From NCBI RefSeq assembly GCF_016908635.1, contig NZ_JAFBEG010000001.1:186001-250000 (forward strand): a stretch of DNA of 64,000 bases, written 5' to 3'. The notes below the pieces were generated by a model. That model saw only the letters and a list, made by a program, of their open reading frames with translations, had not been told where the DNA came from and made no database searches. Positions 1 to 9,232 of this stretch are shown here, in pieces (position 1 is the stretch's first letter; each line of letters opens with the position of its first letter). This stretch comes from Sporohalobacter salinus. Lineage in GTDB: Bacteria; Bacillota; Halanaerobiia; Halobacteroidales; Acetohalobiaceae. Made by a program: the position numbers and the translations under genes.

Positions 1-379
1 AGGAATTCCTCAAGTTACTTATGCAACAGATCTTAATATAGAAGGTAAAGAGGTAGAAGTAAAAAGACAATTAGAAGATGGCTATAGTATAATTGAAACA
101 GAATTACCTCTATTAGTAACAGTATTAGATGATATTAATGACCCTAGATATCCTTCAATTAAAGGAATAGTAGACGCCTATAGAAAGCAAGAAATAGAAG
201 TTTGGGGAGCAGATGACTTAAAGTTAGATGAGAGTAGATTAGGTTTAGATGCTTCTCCAACAAAAGTTCATAAAACTTTTGTTCCTACTCATGAGAAAAA
301 AGGAGAAATTTTAGAAGGGGATCCAAAAGAGCAAGCCAAAGAACTAATAAATAAACTAAAAGAAGAAAAAGTTGTTTAA
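1..379 (+). CDS. etfB: electron transfer flavoprotein beta subunit, 3' part
   Basis: The window opens inside this frame; 125 C-terminal codons are visible up to TAA. The segment starting GIPQVTYATDL and containing NDPRYPSIKGI and the VWGADDL stretch is the typical end of EtfB, which binds AMP or, in bifurcating ETFs, FAD. EtfB pairs with EtfA to pass electrons between acyl-CoA dehydrogenases or other flavoenzymes and ferredoxin/NAD. It lies 24 bases before etfA, the usual pairing. The start and the upstream partner genes are outside the window. Confidence 0.93.
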   Translation, partial: GIPQVTYATDLNIEGKEVEVKRQLEDGYSIIETELPLLVTVLDDINDPRYPSIKGIVDAYRKQEIEVWGADDLKLDESRLGLDASPTKVHKTFVPTHEKKGEILEGDPKEQAKELINKLKEEKVV

Positions 380-403
380 TAAGCTTAAAGGAGGTAATAA
401 AAA

Positions 404-1687
404 ATGTTAGAAATTATAGAGGAAAGTTGTACCGGCTGTGGTATATGTGTAGATAAGTGTCCATTTAACGCTTTAGAGATGAAAGATGAAGTGGCAGTAG
501 TTAATGAAAATAAATGTACTTTATGTGGAGTATGTGTAGAAGCTTGTCCAGTAGATGCGATGGAAATAGAAGATAAACAAGAAAATACATCTCAAGTAGA
601 TCTTTCAGCTTATGATGGAGTTTGGGTATTAGCAGAACAAAGATCAAATAAATTATTGGATGTATCTTTAGAGCTAGTTAGTGAAGCTAGAAAATTAGCA
701 GATGAATTGGATGAAGAAGTATCAGCAGTTTTATTAGGTGACGATATAGAACATGGAGCCCAAGAATTAATTGCTTATGGAGCTGATCATGTTTATTTAA
801 TAGAAGATGAAGCATTAAAGGATTATAGAACTAATGCTTATACTCATGTAACAGCTGAATTAATTGAAGAATATAAACCAGAAATAGTTTTATTAGGGGC
901 TACTCATAACGGGCGAGATTTAGGACCAAGATTAGCTTCTAGATTGGAGACAGGTTTAACAGCAGATTGTACTGAATTAGCAATAGATCAAGAAAAGGAA
1001 ATTTTATTACAGACTCGTCCAGCTTTTGGCGGGAACTTAATGGCTACCATTATTTGCCCAGATCATAGACCGCAGATGTCAACAGTAAGACCAGGGGTAA
1101 TGGTTAAGTCTGAACCTGATTATAGTCGAACTGGGAATATAACAAAAGCAGAGGTGGATTTAGGAGATGAGATTGAATCAGAAGTTAAGAATCGAATTTT
1201 CAATATTAATTCTCATTTACATGATGCAGAAATTTTCACTAGAATTAAAGAGATAGTAAAAGAAGCTAGTGAAAGTGTTAATTTAGAAGAAGCCGAGATA
1301 ATAGTAGCAGGAGGAAGAGGAGTAGGAGAACCAGAAAGATTTACAGTAATTGAAGAATTGGCATCTGAGTTAGGAGGAGAAGTAGGAGCTTCAAGAGCAG
1401 TAGTAGATGAAGGATGGATAGCTCAAGAACATCAAGTTGGTCAAACTGGTAAGACAGTACAGCCGAAATTATATATAGCTTGTGGTATATCAGGAGCAAT
1501 TCAACATAGAGCAGGGATGGAGAATTCAGATTATATTATAGCAATTAATACAGATAAAGATGCAGAGATATTTAATGTTTGTGATTATGGGATTGTAGGA
1601 GACTTGCATGAAATAGTACCATTGTTATGTAAGGCATTTAAAGGAGAAGGAGATAATCAAACTAAAGAAGAAGTTGTCGCTAGCTAA
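404..1687 (+). CDS. etfA: electron transfer flavoprotein alpha subunit with N-terminal 2[4Fe-4S] ferredoxin domain
   Basis: 427 residues, longer than plain EtfA (about 320) because of an N-terminal ferredoxin: cysteines 9, 12, 15, 19 and 38, 41, 44, 48, each set CxxCxxCxxxCP. The alpha domain follows, and the C-terminal FAD-binding part is clear (GGRGVGEP, GASRAVVDEGW, QVGQTGKTV, ACGISGAIQHRAGM). Ferredoxin-fused EtfA is known in anaerobes, for example CarE of the caffeyl-CoA reductase complex, and is linked to flavin-based bifurcation or ferredoxin-coupled dehydrogenases. A strong AAAGGAGG sits 9 bases before ATG. Which dehydrogenase it serves cannot be told from this window. Confidence 0.95.
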   Translation: MLEIIEESCTGCGICVDKCPFNALEMKDEVAVVNENKCTLCGVCVEACPVDAMEIEDKQENTSQVDLSAYDGVWVLAEQRSNKLLDVSLELVSEARKLADELDEEVSAVLLGDDIEHGAQELIAYGADHVYLIEDEALKDYRTNAYTHVTAELIEEYKPEIVLLGATHNGRDLGPRLASRLETGLTADCTELAIDQEKEILLQTRPAFGGNLMATIICPDHRPQMSTVRPGVMVKSEPDYSRTGNITKAEVDLGDEIESEVKNRIFNINSHLHDAEIFTRIKEIVKEASESVNLEEAEIIVAGGRGVGEPERFTVIEELASELGGEVGASRAVVDEGWIAQEHQVGQTGKTVQPKLYIACGISGAIQHRAGMENSDYIIAINTDKDAEIFNVCDYGIVGDLHEIVPLLCKAFKGEGDNQTKEEVVAS

Positions 1688-1698
1688 GAATAAAGGCA

Positions 1699-1741
1699 GA
1701 TTATCCCCTTTTTGAACTAGGAATTCAAGGAGGGGATAATC
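1699..1741 (+). terminator. inverted repeat after etfA
   Basis: Arms GATTATCCCC (1699-1708) and GGGGATAATC (1732-1741) are perfectly complementary around a 23-base loop. There is no T-tract after the right arm, so termination is only a guess; it may stabilise the 3' end of the etf mRNA. Confidence 0.45.
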
Positions 1742-2090
1742 ACAATTGATTGAAATTAATAAATTTAATAGGTTGGTAGTTATAAGATTATAATTTTAAT
1801 TGTGTGTGTGAACATATTTAAGTATATTATTTATTATTTTTATTAAATAAATTATTTTAATTTGTATAATTTATGGTTTATTTGTGATTTATATAGTTTT
1901 TATATATAATTTAAATAATTGGTGAATTATAAATAGATATAATCAAAAATAATTAGGAAGTTAAAATGACAAATTTTATTATTTAAATATTGTTATTTTA
2001 ATATCGAAGATCCTCTCAACACTTTTAAAATAACATACAGTTTAAGAATGTTCTTTCTAATTTTTAAATAAGATTTTATAGGGGAATGTA
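1742..2090. other. AT-rich spacer, no gene seen
   Basis: About 350 bases of extremely AT-rich sequence between etfA and the sigma-54 activator gene. No open frame with a ribosome site, no RNA gene and no clear consensus promoter was found. Confidence 0.6.
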
Positions 2091-2159
2091 ATGTTATTTA
2101 TTGTAAAAATAAAGGAATATTATCCATTATTAGATAATTTAAAAAGTGGGAGGGGTAGC

Positions 2160-4241
2160 GTGAAAGTATCTAAGATAATGACTAAAAGTCCTATTACATT
2201 AAACAAAGATAATTCGATTAAAAAGGCAGCGGAAATATTTTATAGTGAGAAAATAGATGGTGCCCCGGTTATTAACCAAAAGAATAAGTTAATAGGTATT
2301 TTTACTAAAAGTCATTTAATGAGAGCAATAAAGGAAGGATTAAAGAACCATATATCTGTAGGAAAATTAATGCAACAAAAAGTAGTAAAGATAAAAGAAG
2401 ATAGAACACTGCGGGAAGCTTGGAAAATAAAAGTAGGGAGATTACCGGTTGTTAACAAGAATAATGAGTTAGTTGGAATATTAACAAGGACAGATTTAGT
2501 TGAGGCTTTTTATCAACAATCACAGGAAGTAGTAGGTGAATTAACTACAATATTAGATTCATCACATAATGGAATTATTGCTATTGATTTAGAAGGTAGA
2601 ATTACTACTTTTAATTTAGCGGCTGAAGAAATGTTAGATTGCAAAGTGGATGAAGCTCTTGGAAAACATATTAAGGATATTTTACCTAATACAAAGCTAT
2701 TGGATATTTTAGAGACAGAAAAAGAAGAGTTTGGAGGGAAAATAAATTTCGGTGATGTTACTGCTTTGATTAATCGAAGTCCAATCTGTAAAGATGGAGA
2801 GTTAAGAGGTTCAATGGCTATCTTTCAGGATATTTCTGAGTTAGAGGAAGTGTCGGAGGAATTAAATACAGTAAAGAATTTAAACAAAGAGTTGGATGCT
2901 ATTATAGAATCAGTTTCAGATGGACTTTATATTACAGATGGATATGGAGATACGATTAGAATTAATAGTGCTTATGAAGAGATCACAGGAATCAAAAGTG
3001 AAGAAGTATTAGGTAGAAATATGAAAGACTTAGTAGAAGAAGGGGTATTTTCTGAAGCAGTTACCTTCCAAGTGTTAGATAAAAGAGAACCAGTAAGTGT
3101 TATGCATGAGATTAAAACAGGGCAGAAGGTTTTAAGTACTGGAAATCCTGTTTTTAATGAAGAAGGGGAGATAGTTAGAGTAGTAACCACTGCTCGAGAT
3201 GTAAAAGAATTAAATCATTTAAAACAAGAATTAGAGAAGACTAAAGAATTAAGTAAAAAATATTATTCTGAGTTAGAAAAGCTACGTCTACAACAGCTAG
3301 AGCTTGATGAAGTAGTGGTTAAAAGTGAAAAAATGAACAAAATTTTTGATTTAGCATTACAAGTAGGAAGAGTTGATTCTACAGTTTTGATCACTGGTGA
3401 ATCAGGAGTAGGCAAAGAAATTATCGCCAGAACAATCCATAAAGTAAGTGACCGCAAGGATGGTTCGTTAATTAAAGTTAATTGTGGAGCAATTCCAGAT
3501 AATTTATTAGAAGCAGAACTATTTGGTTATGAAAAAGGGGCTTTCACTGGTGCTAAATCCGAAGGTAAACTGGGGATGTTTGAGTTAGCCAATGATGGTA
3601 CTCTATTTTTGGATGAAATAGGAGAACTGCCATTAAATTTACAGGTTAAATTATTACGTGCACTGCAAGAAAAACAGATAATGAGAATAGGTGGGACCGA
3701 GAGTATAGATATTAATACTAGAATAATTTCAGCTACTAATCGAGATTTAAATCAGATGATGATTGAAGGAAAGTTTAGAGAAGATCTTTATTATCGGTTA
3801 AATGTAGTACCTATCTATGTTCCCGCTTTACGGGATAGGCGAGATGATATTGCTCCATTGATTTCTTATTTTTTAGATAAGTTTAATGATAAATTTAATA
3901 CTAATAAAAAATTAACCTTAGATGCTATTAAAGCTTTGGAGGGTTATAATTGGCCAGGGAATGTTAGGGAATTAGAAAATTTAATTGAAAGATTAGTAGT
4001 AATGGCAGATAGAGATATGATTAATATGGATTATCTCCCGAAACATATTAATAAGACACAGGAAGAGGAGCGGGATATTGAAATTTGTGATATTATTCCT
4101 CTTAAGCAAGGAGTTTCTAAGGTGGAAAAGGATTTAGTAAAGATGGCTTTAGAGAAGTATGGTAGTACTTATAAAGCTGCTGAAATGTTAAAAGTAAGTC
4201 AGCCTACAGTAGTAAGGAAAAAAAATAAATATGAAATTTAG
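2160..4241 (+). CDS. CBS-PAS sigma-54-dependent transcriptional activator
   Basis: 693 residues from GTG at 2160, which has GGGAGGGG in front and puts the first CBS motif (VSKIMTKSPI) at the N terminus; an in-frame ATG at 2091 would add 23 residues with a weaker site. Domain order: two CBS domains (about 5-118), PAS (about 125-230), PAS (about 243-350), AAA+ sigma-54 domain (about 387-610) with Walker A GESGVGKE (413-420) and the sigma-54 contact loop GAFTGA (460-465), then a TyrR-like helix-turn-helix ending in KAAEMLKVSQPTVVRKK. The CBS pair suggests adenosyl-ligand sensing; the design resembles PrdR-type activators of amino-acid fermentation. No convincing -24/-12 promoter was found beside it, so the target is unknown; the neighbouring amidohydrolase is the nearest candidate. 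Confidence 0.9.
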   Translation: MKVSKIMTKSPITLNKDNSIKKAAEIFYSEKIDGAPVINQKNKLIGIFTKSHLMRAIKEGLKNHISVGKLMQQKVVKIKEDRTLREAWKIKVGRLPVVNKNNELVGILTRTDLVEAFYQQSQEVVGELTTILDSSHNGIIAIDLEGRITTFNLAAEEMLDCKVDEALGKHIKDILPNTKLLDILETEKEEFGGKINFGDVTALINRSPICKDGELRGSMAIFQDISELEEVSEELNTVKNLNKELDAIIESVSDGLYITDGYGDTIRINSAYEEITGIKSEEVLGRNMKDLVEEGVFSEAVTFQVLDKREPVSVMHEIKTGQKVLSTGNPVFNEEGEIVRVVTTARDVKELNHLKQELEKTKELSKKYYSELEKLRLQQLELDEVVVKSEKMNKIFDLALQVGRVDSTVLITGESGVGKEIIARTIHKVSDRKDGSLIKVNCGAIPDNLLEAELFGYEKGAFTGAKSEGKLGMFELANDGTLFLDEIGELPLNLQVKLLRALQEKQIMRIGGTESIDINTRIISATNRDLNQMMIEGKFREDLYYRLNVVPIYVPALRDRRDDIAPLISYFLDKFNDKFNTNKKLTLDAIKALEGYNWPGNVRELENLIERLVVMADRDMINMDYLPKHINKTQEEERDIEICDIIPLKQGVSKVEKDLVKMALEKYGSTYKAAEMLKVSQPTVVRKKNKYEI

Positions 4242-4334
4242 CAGAATAAGATTAGTTATTAATAATAAATTTTAACTTTTTATTTATCAGCCAAGTGTAA
4301 TATTAGCTAAGTGTATTAGAAGGAGATGCTATTA

Positions 4335-5882
4335 GTGCAGACATTAGCCGATCTTATTCTTTATAATGGAAAAATTATTACTTTAGATGAGGAAGATAGA
4401 ATAGTTGAAGCAGTTGCAGTTAATAAAGGCGAGATTATTGCTGTTGGTACTAACCAGGAGATAAAGGAGTTTATGACTGATAATACTTATAAGCTTAATC
4501 TTGAAGGTAAGACTGTAGTTCCTGGTTTTATTGATAGTCATGTTCATTTTGTTCAAACTGGTTTGAATAAATTATTTTTAAATTTTACTGGTGTGAATAG
4601 CCAAGAAGAGATGTTAGATTTGATTAGAAATAAGGCTGAGAAATTAGTTGATGGAGAGTGGATTTATGGTGTTGGTTTTGATGAAAACAATTTTGCTAAC
4701 TTACAATTGCCTACTAGATGGCAGTTAGATAAAATTGCTTCAGATAATCCAGTGTGGCTTAGTAGAATTGACTGTCATTCTTGTGTATTGAATAGTAAGG
4801 CCTTAAAATTATTAAATATATCGCAGAGTATTTTAGGTTTAGATAAGGATAGGTCAGGACGATTGACAGGAATAATTAGAAATAAGGCTAATTTCAAAGT
4901 GAGGAATTGGATATTAGATAATATTCATTATAAAAAACGAGTTAAAGCATTGCAGATTGCTACTAAGTTAGCTTTGGAGGCTGGAATTACAACTATCCAT
5001 AGTATGGAAGGCGGAGGTTTATTTAGTGAATTAGATTTAAAATTACTGTTGGAAGTTAAAGAAAAAAACCCTTTGGATATAGTAGTCTTTAATCAGACTA
5101 TGGATGTAGAGCGAGTTTTAAATTTAGGATTGAATAGAATTGGAGGATGTATTGCTTTAGACGGCTCAATTGGTTCACGAACAGCAGCATTAAAAGAACC
5201 TTATGCTGATGATCCAACACAAGACTTCCAATTATATCATTTTCAGCGAAGAATTAATAAATTTGTAACTAAGGCTCATAAAGAAGGGTTGCAGATTGCA
5301 GTTCATGCTATTGGAGGGCAAGCTATTAATCAGATTTTGAAAGCTTACGAAGTAGCTCAAAAGAAATATCCTAGAGATAACCCCAAACATAGAATAGAGC
5401 ATGGAGAACTTATTGATCAACAACAGATAAATAAAGCTAGAGAATTAGGAGTAACACTTTCTATACAGCCGGCATTTGATTATTATTGGGGTGGAAGTGA
5501 TGGTATGTATGGTACCCGCTTAGGTGCTAGAAGGGCTAAAAGAACTAATCCATACCGTAATATTATAGATGCTGGATGCTTGATAATAGGAGGTTCTGAT
5601 AGTGATGTAACACCTATGAATCCTTTGTTAGGTATTCATGGAGCAGTGAATCATTCTAATCCTGAGCAGCAGTTAACTATAAAGGAAGCACTAAAATTAT
5701 TTACTATTAATGCAGCTAGAGCAACTTCTGAAGAAGATATAAAAGGTAGTATTGAAGTAGGCAAAGTAGCAAACTTTACTATTTTAAATCAAGATCTATT
5801 AGCAGTTTCCAAAGAAAAAATTAAGGATATTAAAGTAATAAAGACAATTATTAATGGAAAGATTCATTATTCGCGTTGTTAA
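4335..5882 (+). CDS. YtcJ-type metal-dependent amidohydrolase
   Basis: 515 residues. GTG at 4335 is preferred: AAGGAG at 4320-4325 lies 9 bases upstream, whereas the in-frame ATG at 4326 abuts it directly. The protein has the amidohydrolase_3 layout: N-terminal beta domain, metal motif HVH in GFIDSHVHF, HAIGG and HRIEHGEL further metal ligands, GGSDSDVTPMNP near the C terminus and the closing TINAARA segment. Family members hydrolyse amide or formyl bonds of exocyclic substrates; the substrate here cannot be predicted. It lies 93 bases after the sigma-54 activator and ends at a hairpin shared with the convergent gene. Confidence 0.88.
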   Translation: MQTLADLILYNGKIITLDEEDRIVEAVAVNKGEIIAVGTNQEIKEFMTDNTYKLNLEGKTVVPGFIDSHVHFVQTGLNKLFLNFTGVNSQEEMLDLIRNKAEKLVDGEWIYGVGFDENNFANLQLPTRWQLDKIASDNPVWLSRIDCHSCVLNSKALKLLNISQSILGLDKDRSGRLTGIIRNKANFKVRNWILDNIHYKKRVKALQIATKLALEAGITTIHSMEGGGLFSELDLKLLLEVKEKNPLDIVVFNQTMDVERVLNLGLNRIGGCIALDGSIGSRTAALKEPYADDPTQDFQLYHFQRRINKFVTKAHKEGLQIAVHAIGGQAINQILKAYEVAQKKYPRDNPKHRIEHGELIDQQQINKARELGVTLSIQPAFDYYWGGSDGMYGTRLGARRAKRTNPYRNIIDAGCLIIGGSDSDVTPMNPLLGIHGAVNHSNPEQQLTIKEALKLFTINAARATSEEDIKGSIEVGKVANFTILNQDLLAVSKEKIKDIKVIKTIINGKIHYSRC

Positions 5883-5938
5883 CTGAAGATTTATTATTGA
5901 AAAAAGAAGTTAATTAATTTATTTAAGTGTCTATAATG

Positions 5939-5970
5939 AAAAACAGACTAACTGCTAAGTTAGTCTGCTT
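5939..5970 (-). terminator. bidirectional terminator
   Basis: Arms CAGACTAACT (5944-5953) and AGTTAGTCTG (5958-5967) with a 4-base loop. On the minus strand the stem is followed by five Ts, so it mainly ends the dehydrogenase transcript; on the plus strand it can end the amidohydrolase transcript. Confidence 0.85.
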
Positions 5971-5983
5971 TAATTGTTCTATT

Positions 5984-6937
5984 TTAATTCATGATGTTTT
6001 GGGGATTATCTTTCAGCCATGCTTCAATATTTTCAAATACAGTATTGGCTCTTCTATAAAAAGCTTCTGGAGTGGCAAAAGCAACATGGGGAGTTACTAC
6101 TGTATTAGGAGAATTAAGTAGTGGATGACCTTGTGGGATAGGAGGTTCCATCTCAAATACATCGATACCTGCTCCTGCAATTTGTCCTTTTTTTAAAGCA
6201 GTTGCCAGAGCTTTATTATCTACAATTGGTCCTCGAGCTACATTTATGAAAATACTTGACTTTTTCATTAAATTAATCTTTTCTTCGTCTATTATTCCTT
6301 TAGTTTCTTTATTGTGAGGAAGATGTAGACTTACTATATCACTTTCTTTCATTAAAGTATTTAAGTCTACATATTCAATTCCTAATTCTTTCCCTTGTTG
6401 TTTTTCAACTTTATCATATCCAATTAATTTACACCCAAAGGCTTTAGCTATTTCAGCTACTCTTAATCCTATACTTCCTGTTCCAATTATTCCTAACTTT
6501 TTTCCGTGGAGTTCGTTGCCTATTAAACCTGTTCTAGTTTTTTCTTTTCTAGTAGCAATATCACAAGTAACTATATTTCTCATTATAGTAATCATAAATC
6601 CTATTGCTAACTCAGCTACTGAGTGAATTGAATAACCAGGAGCATTACAGACTGTAATTTCCTTTTCGCGACATATTTTTAGGTCAATATGGTCTACACC
6701 TGTAAAAGCAACAGAGATCAGTTTGAGATTTGAACAGGCTCTGATAATTCTTTCAGATAAAGGTAAATTGGTAATAATTAATATATCAGCGTAAGAAGCT
6801 CTTTCAATTATCACATCTTCATTTTCCACTCTATTATCGTAAGCTACAAATTCATGGTCTTGCTCTTCTAAATTTGCTTTGAGATCATTGATAATTTCCT
6901 TTTCTACTGCTAGTGGCTCTAACATTACTATTTTCAT
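5984..6937 (-). CDS. D-isomer-specific 2-hydroxyacid dehydrogenase
   Basis: 317 residues. NAD-binding Rossmann motif GTGSIGLRVAEIAKAFG, substrate/catalytic Arg in INVARGPIVD, the Asp/Glu segment GAGIDVFEMEPP and catalytic His in VTPHVAFATPEAF are all present. Such enzymes reduce 2-oxoacids (pyruvate, glyoxylate, hydroxypyruvate) to D-hydroxyacids with NAD(P)H. There is no ACT or regulatory C-terminal domain, so it is unlikely to be a classical SerA. It is a single gene, convergent with the amidohydrolase and divergent from asnB, with a 38-base palindrome in front. The exact substrate is unknown. Confidence 0.9.
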   Translation of the reverse strand: MKIVMLEPLAVEKEIINDLKANLEEQDHEFVAYDNRVENEDVIIERASYADILIITNLPLSERIIRACSNLKLISVAFTGVDHIDLKICREKEITVCNAPGYSIHSVAELAIGFMITIMRNIVTCDIATRKEKTRTGLIGNELHGKKLGIIGTGSIGLRVAEIAKAFGCKLIGYDKVEKQQGKELGIEYVDLNTLMKESDIVSLHLPHNKETKGIIDEEKINLMKKSSIFINVARGPIVDNKALATALKKGQIAGAGIDVFEMEPPIPQGHPLLNSPNTVVTPHVAFATPEAFYRRANTVFENIEAWLKDNPQNIMN

Positions 6938-6964
6938 TATTATCTAACCCCCTTTAGTATTATT

Positions 6965-7002
6965 ATGTTAAATGAACTATGTAATTATAGTTTATTTAAC
7001 AT
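6965..7002. promoter_or_regulatory. long imperfect palindrome between divergent genes
   Basis: Sixteen-base arms at 6965-6980 (ATGTTAAATGAACTAT) and 6987-7002 (ATAGTTTATTTAACAT) with one mismatch and a 6-base centre. It lies 28 bases before the dehydrogenase start and about 170 bases before asnB, so it may be an operator for one or both, or an untranslated-leader hairpin. Confidence 0.5.
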
Positions 7003-7174
7003 GTGATTAATAGAAATTTGACTTATTACATTATTACAATGTAGAGAAAGGATTTTCCTACAAAAAAGTATTTTATCACATTCATGGTTTAATTCACGTA
7101 TAATGAAAATGTAATACAATATATGAAATTAACTAACATAATTATAATAATAAATGAAAAGAGAGGTGAAAGAT

Positions 7175-9016
7175 ATGTGTGGTATTGCAGGTTGGGTAGA
7201 TTGGGAAGTCAATATGAATCAGCAGCGGTCTATTATAGAAGAAATGGGAAAGAGTTTAGAATGTCGTGGGCCGGATGAGAAAGGGGAATGGTTTTCAGAA
7301 AATGTTGGTTTTGCTCATAGGCGATTAATTGTAATCGACCCTGAAGGTGGAAAGCAGCCTATGGTGAAGAAATATAAAGGTAATACATATGTGATCACTT
7401 ATAATGGAGAATTATATAACACTCCAGAATTAAGGAGAAAGTTAAAGAATAGGGGACATAAATTTGATAGTGACTCTGATACGGAGGTAGTGTTGACCTC
7501 CTATATGGAATGGGGAAAGGAATGTGCTAAGTATCTAAATGGGATCTTTGCTTTTGGGATCTGGGATCAGAAGAAAGAGTTTTTATATTTAGTTCGGGAT
7601 AGGATTGGAGTTAAACCGCTTTTTTATACTCAACAAAATGGTAGATTGTTATTTGGTTCTGAGTTAAAGGCGCTTTTAGCTCATCCTGATGTAGAAGCAG
7701 AGATTGGTACTGAGGGTTTGGCTCAAATTTTTGTTATGGGACCGGCTAGAACACCAGGGCATGGTGTTTTTTGTGGAGTAAACGAAGTAAGGCCAGGGCA
7801 TTATATGATTTATGACTGCGATGGTTTAAGGGAAAGTCAGTATTGGGGTCTGGAAAGCAAGCCGCATACTGATACTTTAAAAGAGACAGTCCAGAAAGTA
7901 CGAGAATTATTTATAGATACAGTTGAACGTCAGCTAGTGTCTGATGTTCCTATCTGCACCTTATTATCTGGTGGACTTGACTCTAGTGCTATCACAGCAG
8001 TTGCTAGTAAAGCTTTAAAAGAAGCAGGAAAGGGACAATTACATACTTATTCAGTTGACTATGAGGGGAATAAAGAGTACTTTGAATCTAATGATTTTCA
8101 ACCTGATGCTGATAATCTATGGGTGGATCGGGTCTCTAATTATTTGGAGACGAAGCATCATTCTGTGATTCTTGAGAATTCTCAGTTGGTAGAGGAACTA
8201 CCGACTGGAGTTTATGCACGAGATTTACCGGGAATGGCTGATATCGATATATCCCTTTATCTCTTTAGCTGTGCTATTAAGAAGGACTTCACGGTTGCTG
8301 TTTCTGGAGAGTGTGCTGACGAAATTTTTGGTGGTTATCCTTGGTATCACAGTGAAGAAGCACTACAAGCTAATACTTTTCCTTGGTCCCGGCGGCTGAA
8401 GGATAGAGTTAGACTATTATCTCAAGATTTAATTGATAGAATAAAACCTGAGGAATATATGGCAGCTAAGTATCAAAAGGCTTTAGATGAGGTTCCGAAT
8501 TTACCAGAAGAAGATGCAAAAAATGCCCGCATGCGGGAGATGTTTTATATCAATCTTACTCGCTGGATGCCGACGCTGTTAGACCGTAAGGATCGAATGA
8601 GTATGGCTACTGGATTGGAAATTAGGGTTCCCTTTTGTGATCATCGGCTTGTAGAATATGTCTGGAATATTCCTTGGGAGATGAAGAATTATGGTGGCAA
8701 CAGGAAAGGTATTTTGCGTGAAGCACTAAAAGGAATCTTACCAGAGGATGTTAGGCTGCGGCCTAAAAATCCTTATCCTAAAACCTTTAATCCTGATTAC
8801 TTTGCTGCTACTAGAGACTGGTTATTAGAGATTTTGAATGATGCTAATGCACCTTTAGTTGATTTGCTTGATGTTGATGCTGTACGTAAGTTAACAAAAG
8901 CTGACCAAGGTTTTGATATTCCCTGGTTTGGACAGTTAATGCGTTTACCGCAGTTATTTGCTTATTTAATTCAAGTTAATACTTGGCTAGAAAAGTATAA
9001 TGTAAATATTAAATAG
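7175..9016 (+). CDS. asnB: asparagine synthase (glutamine-hydrolysing)
   Basis: 613 residues. The start is fixed at ATG 7175 because class II glutamine amidotransferases need Cys2 exposed after Met removal (MCGIAGWVDW); GAGAGGTGA lies 5 bases upstream, while an in-frame ATG at 7154 would bury the nucleophile. The N-terminal glutaminase domain (RGPDE, YNGELYN, SDTEV) is followed by the synthetase domain with the PP-loop SGGLDSSAI and the SGECADEIFGGYPWY motif. It makes asparagine from aspartate, ATP and glutamine. It is monocistronic, ending at a strong hairpin, and stands just before a glutamate synthase operon. Confidence 0.95.
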   Translation: MCGIAGWVDWEVNMNQQRSIIEEMGKSLECRGPDEKGEWFSENVGFAHRRLIVIDPEGGKQPMVKKYKGNTYVITYNGELYNTPELRRKLKNRGHKFDSDSDTEVVLTSYMEWGKECAKYLNGIFAFGIWDQKKEFLYLVRDRIGVKPLFYTQQNGRLLFGSELKALLAHPDVEAEIGTEGLAQIFVMGPARTPGHGVFCGVNEVRPGHYMIYDCDGLRESQYWGLESKPHTDTLKETVQKVRELFIDTVERQLVSDVPICTLLSGGLDSSAITAVASKALKEAGKGQLHTYSVDYEGNKEYFESNDFQPDADNLWVDRVSNYLETKHHSVILENSQLVEELPTGVYARDLPGMADIDISLYLFSCAIKKDFTVAVSGECADEIFGGYPWYHSEEALQANTFPWSRRLKDRVRLLSQDLIDRIKPEEYMAAKYQKALDEVPNLPEEDAKNARMREMFYINLTRWMPTLLDRKDRMSMATGLEIRVPFCDHRLVEYVWNIPWEMKNYGGNRKGILREALKGILPEDVRLRPKNPYPKTFNPDYFAATRDWLLEILNDANAPLVDLLDVDAVRKLTKADQGFDIPWFGQLMRLPQLFAYLIQVNTWLEKYNVNIK

Positions 9017-9025
9017 TTTTTATTT

Positions 9026-9056
9026 AGGCTTCTCCTGTTTTGTAGGAGAAGCCTTT
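9026..9056 (+). terminator. rho-independent terminator of asnB
   Basis: Perfect 11-base arms AGGCTTCTCCT (9026-9036) and AGGAGAAGCCT (9044-9054) with a 7-base loop, 10 bases after the stop codon; only a short T-run follows. Confidence 0.85.
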
Positions 9057-9123
9057 ATATATTAGTAAATTTAAGTTTTAGGATTTAGGTATTAAATAAA
9101 AAAGTTAAAAAATAGATAATTTA

Positions 9124-9152
9124 TTGACATAAGTTTAGATGACTTTTATAAT
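9124..9152 (+). promoter_or_regulatory. consensus sigma-A promoter
   Basis: TTGACA (9124-9129) and TATAAT (9147-9152) are both perfect with 17-base spacing. It points at the decayed nadE frame and possibly reads on into the glutamate synthase operon. Confidence 0.75.
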
Positions 9153-9232
9153 CAACATAAATATAACACAAATCTAACATTAAAGTGTTGTTTAGCATCA
9201 TTTAAGTTAATAAAGATGAAAGCAGAAAATTA

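Noticed and set aside
1746-1793. Fifteen-codon frame after AAGGAGGGG
   Set aside because: Too short, and the ribosome-like site is the right arm of the inverted repeat after etfA.
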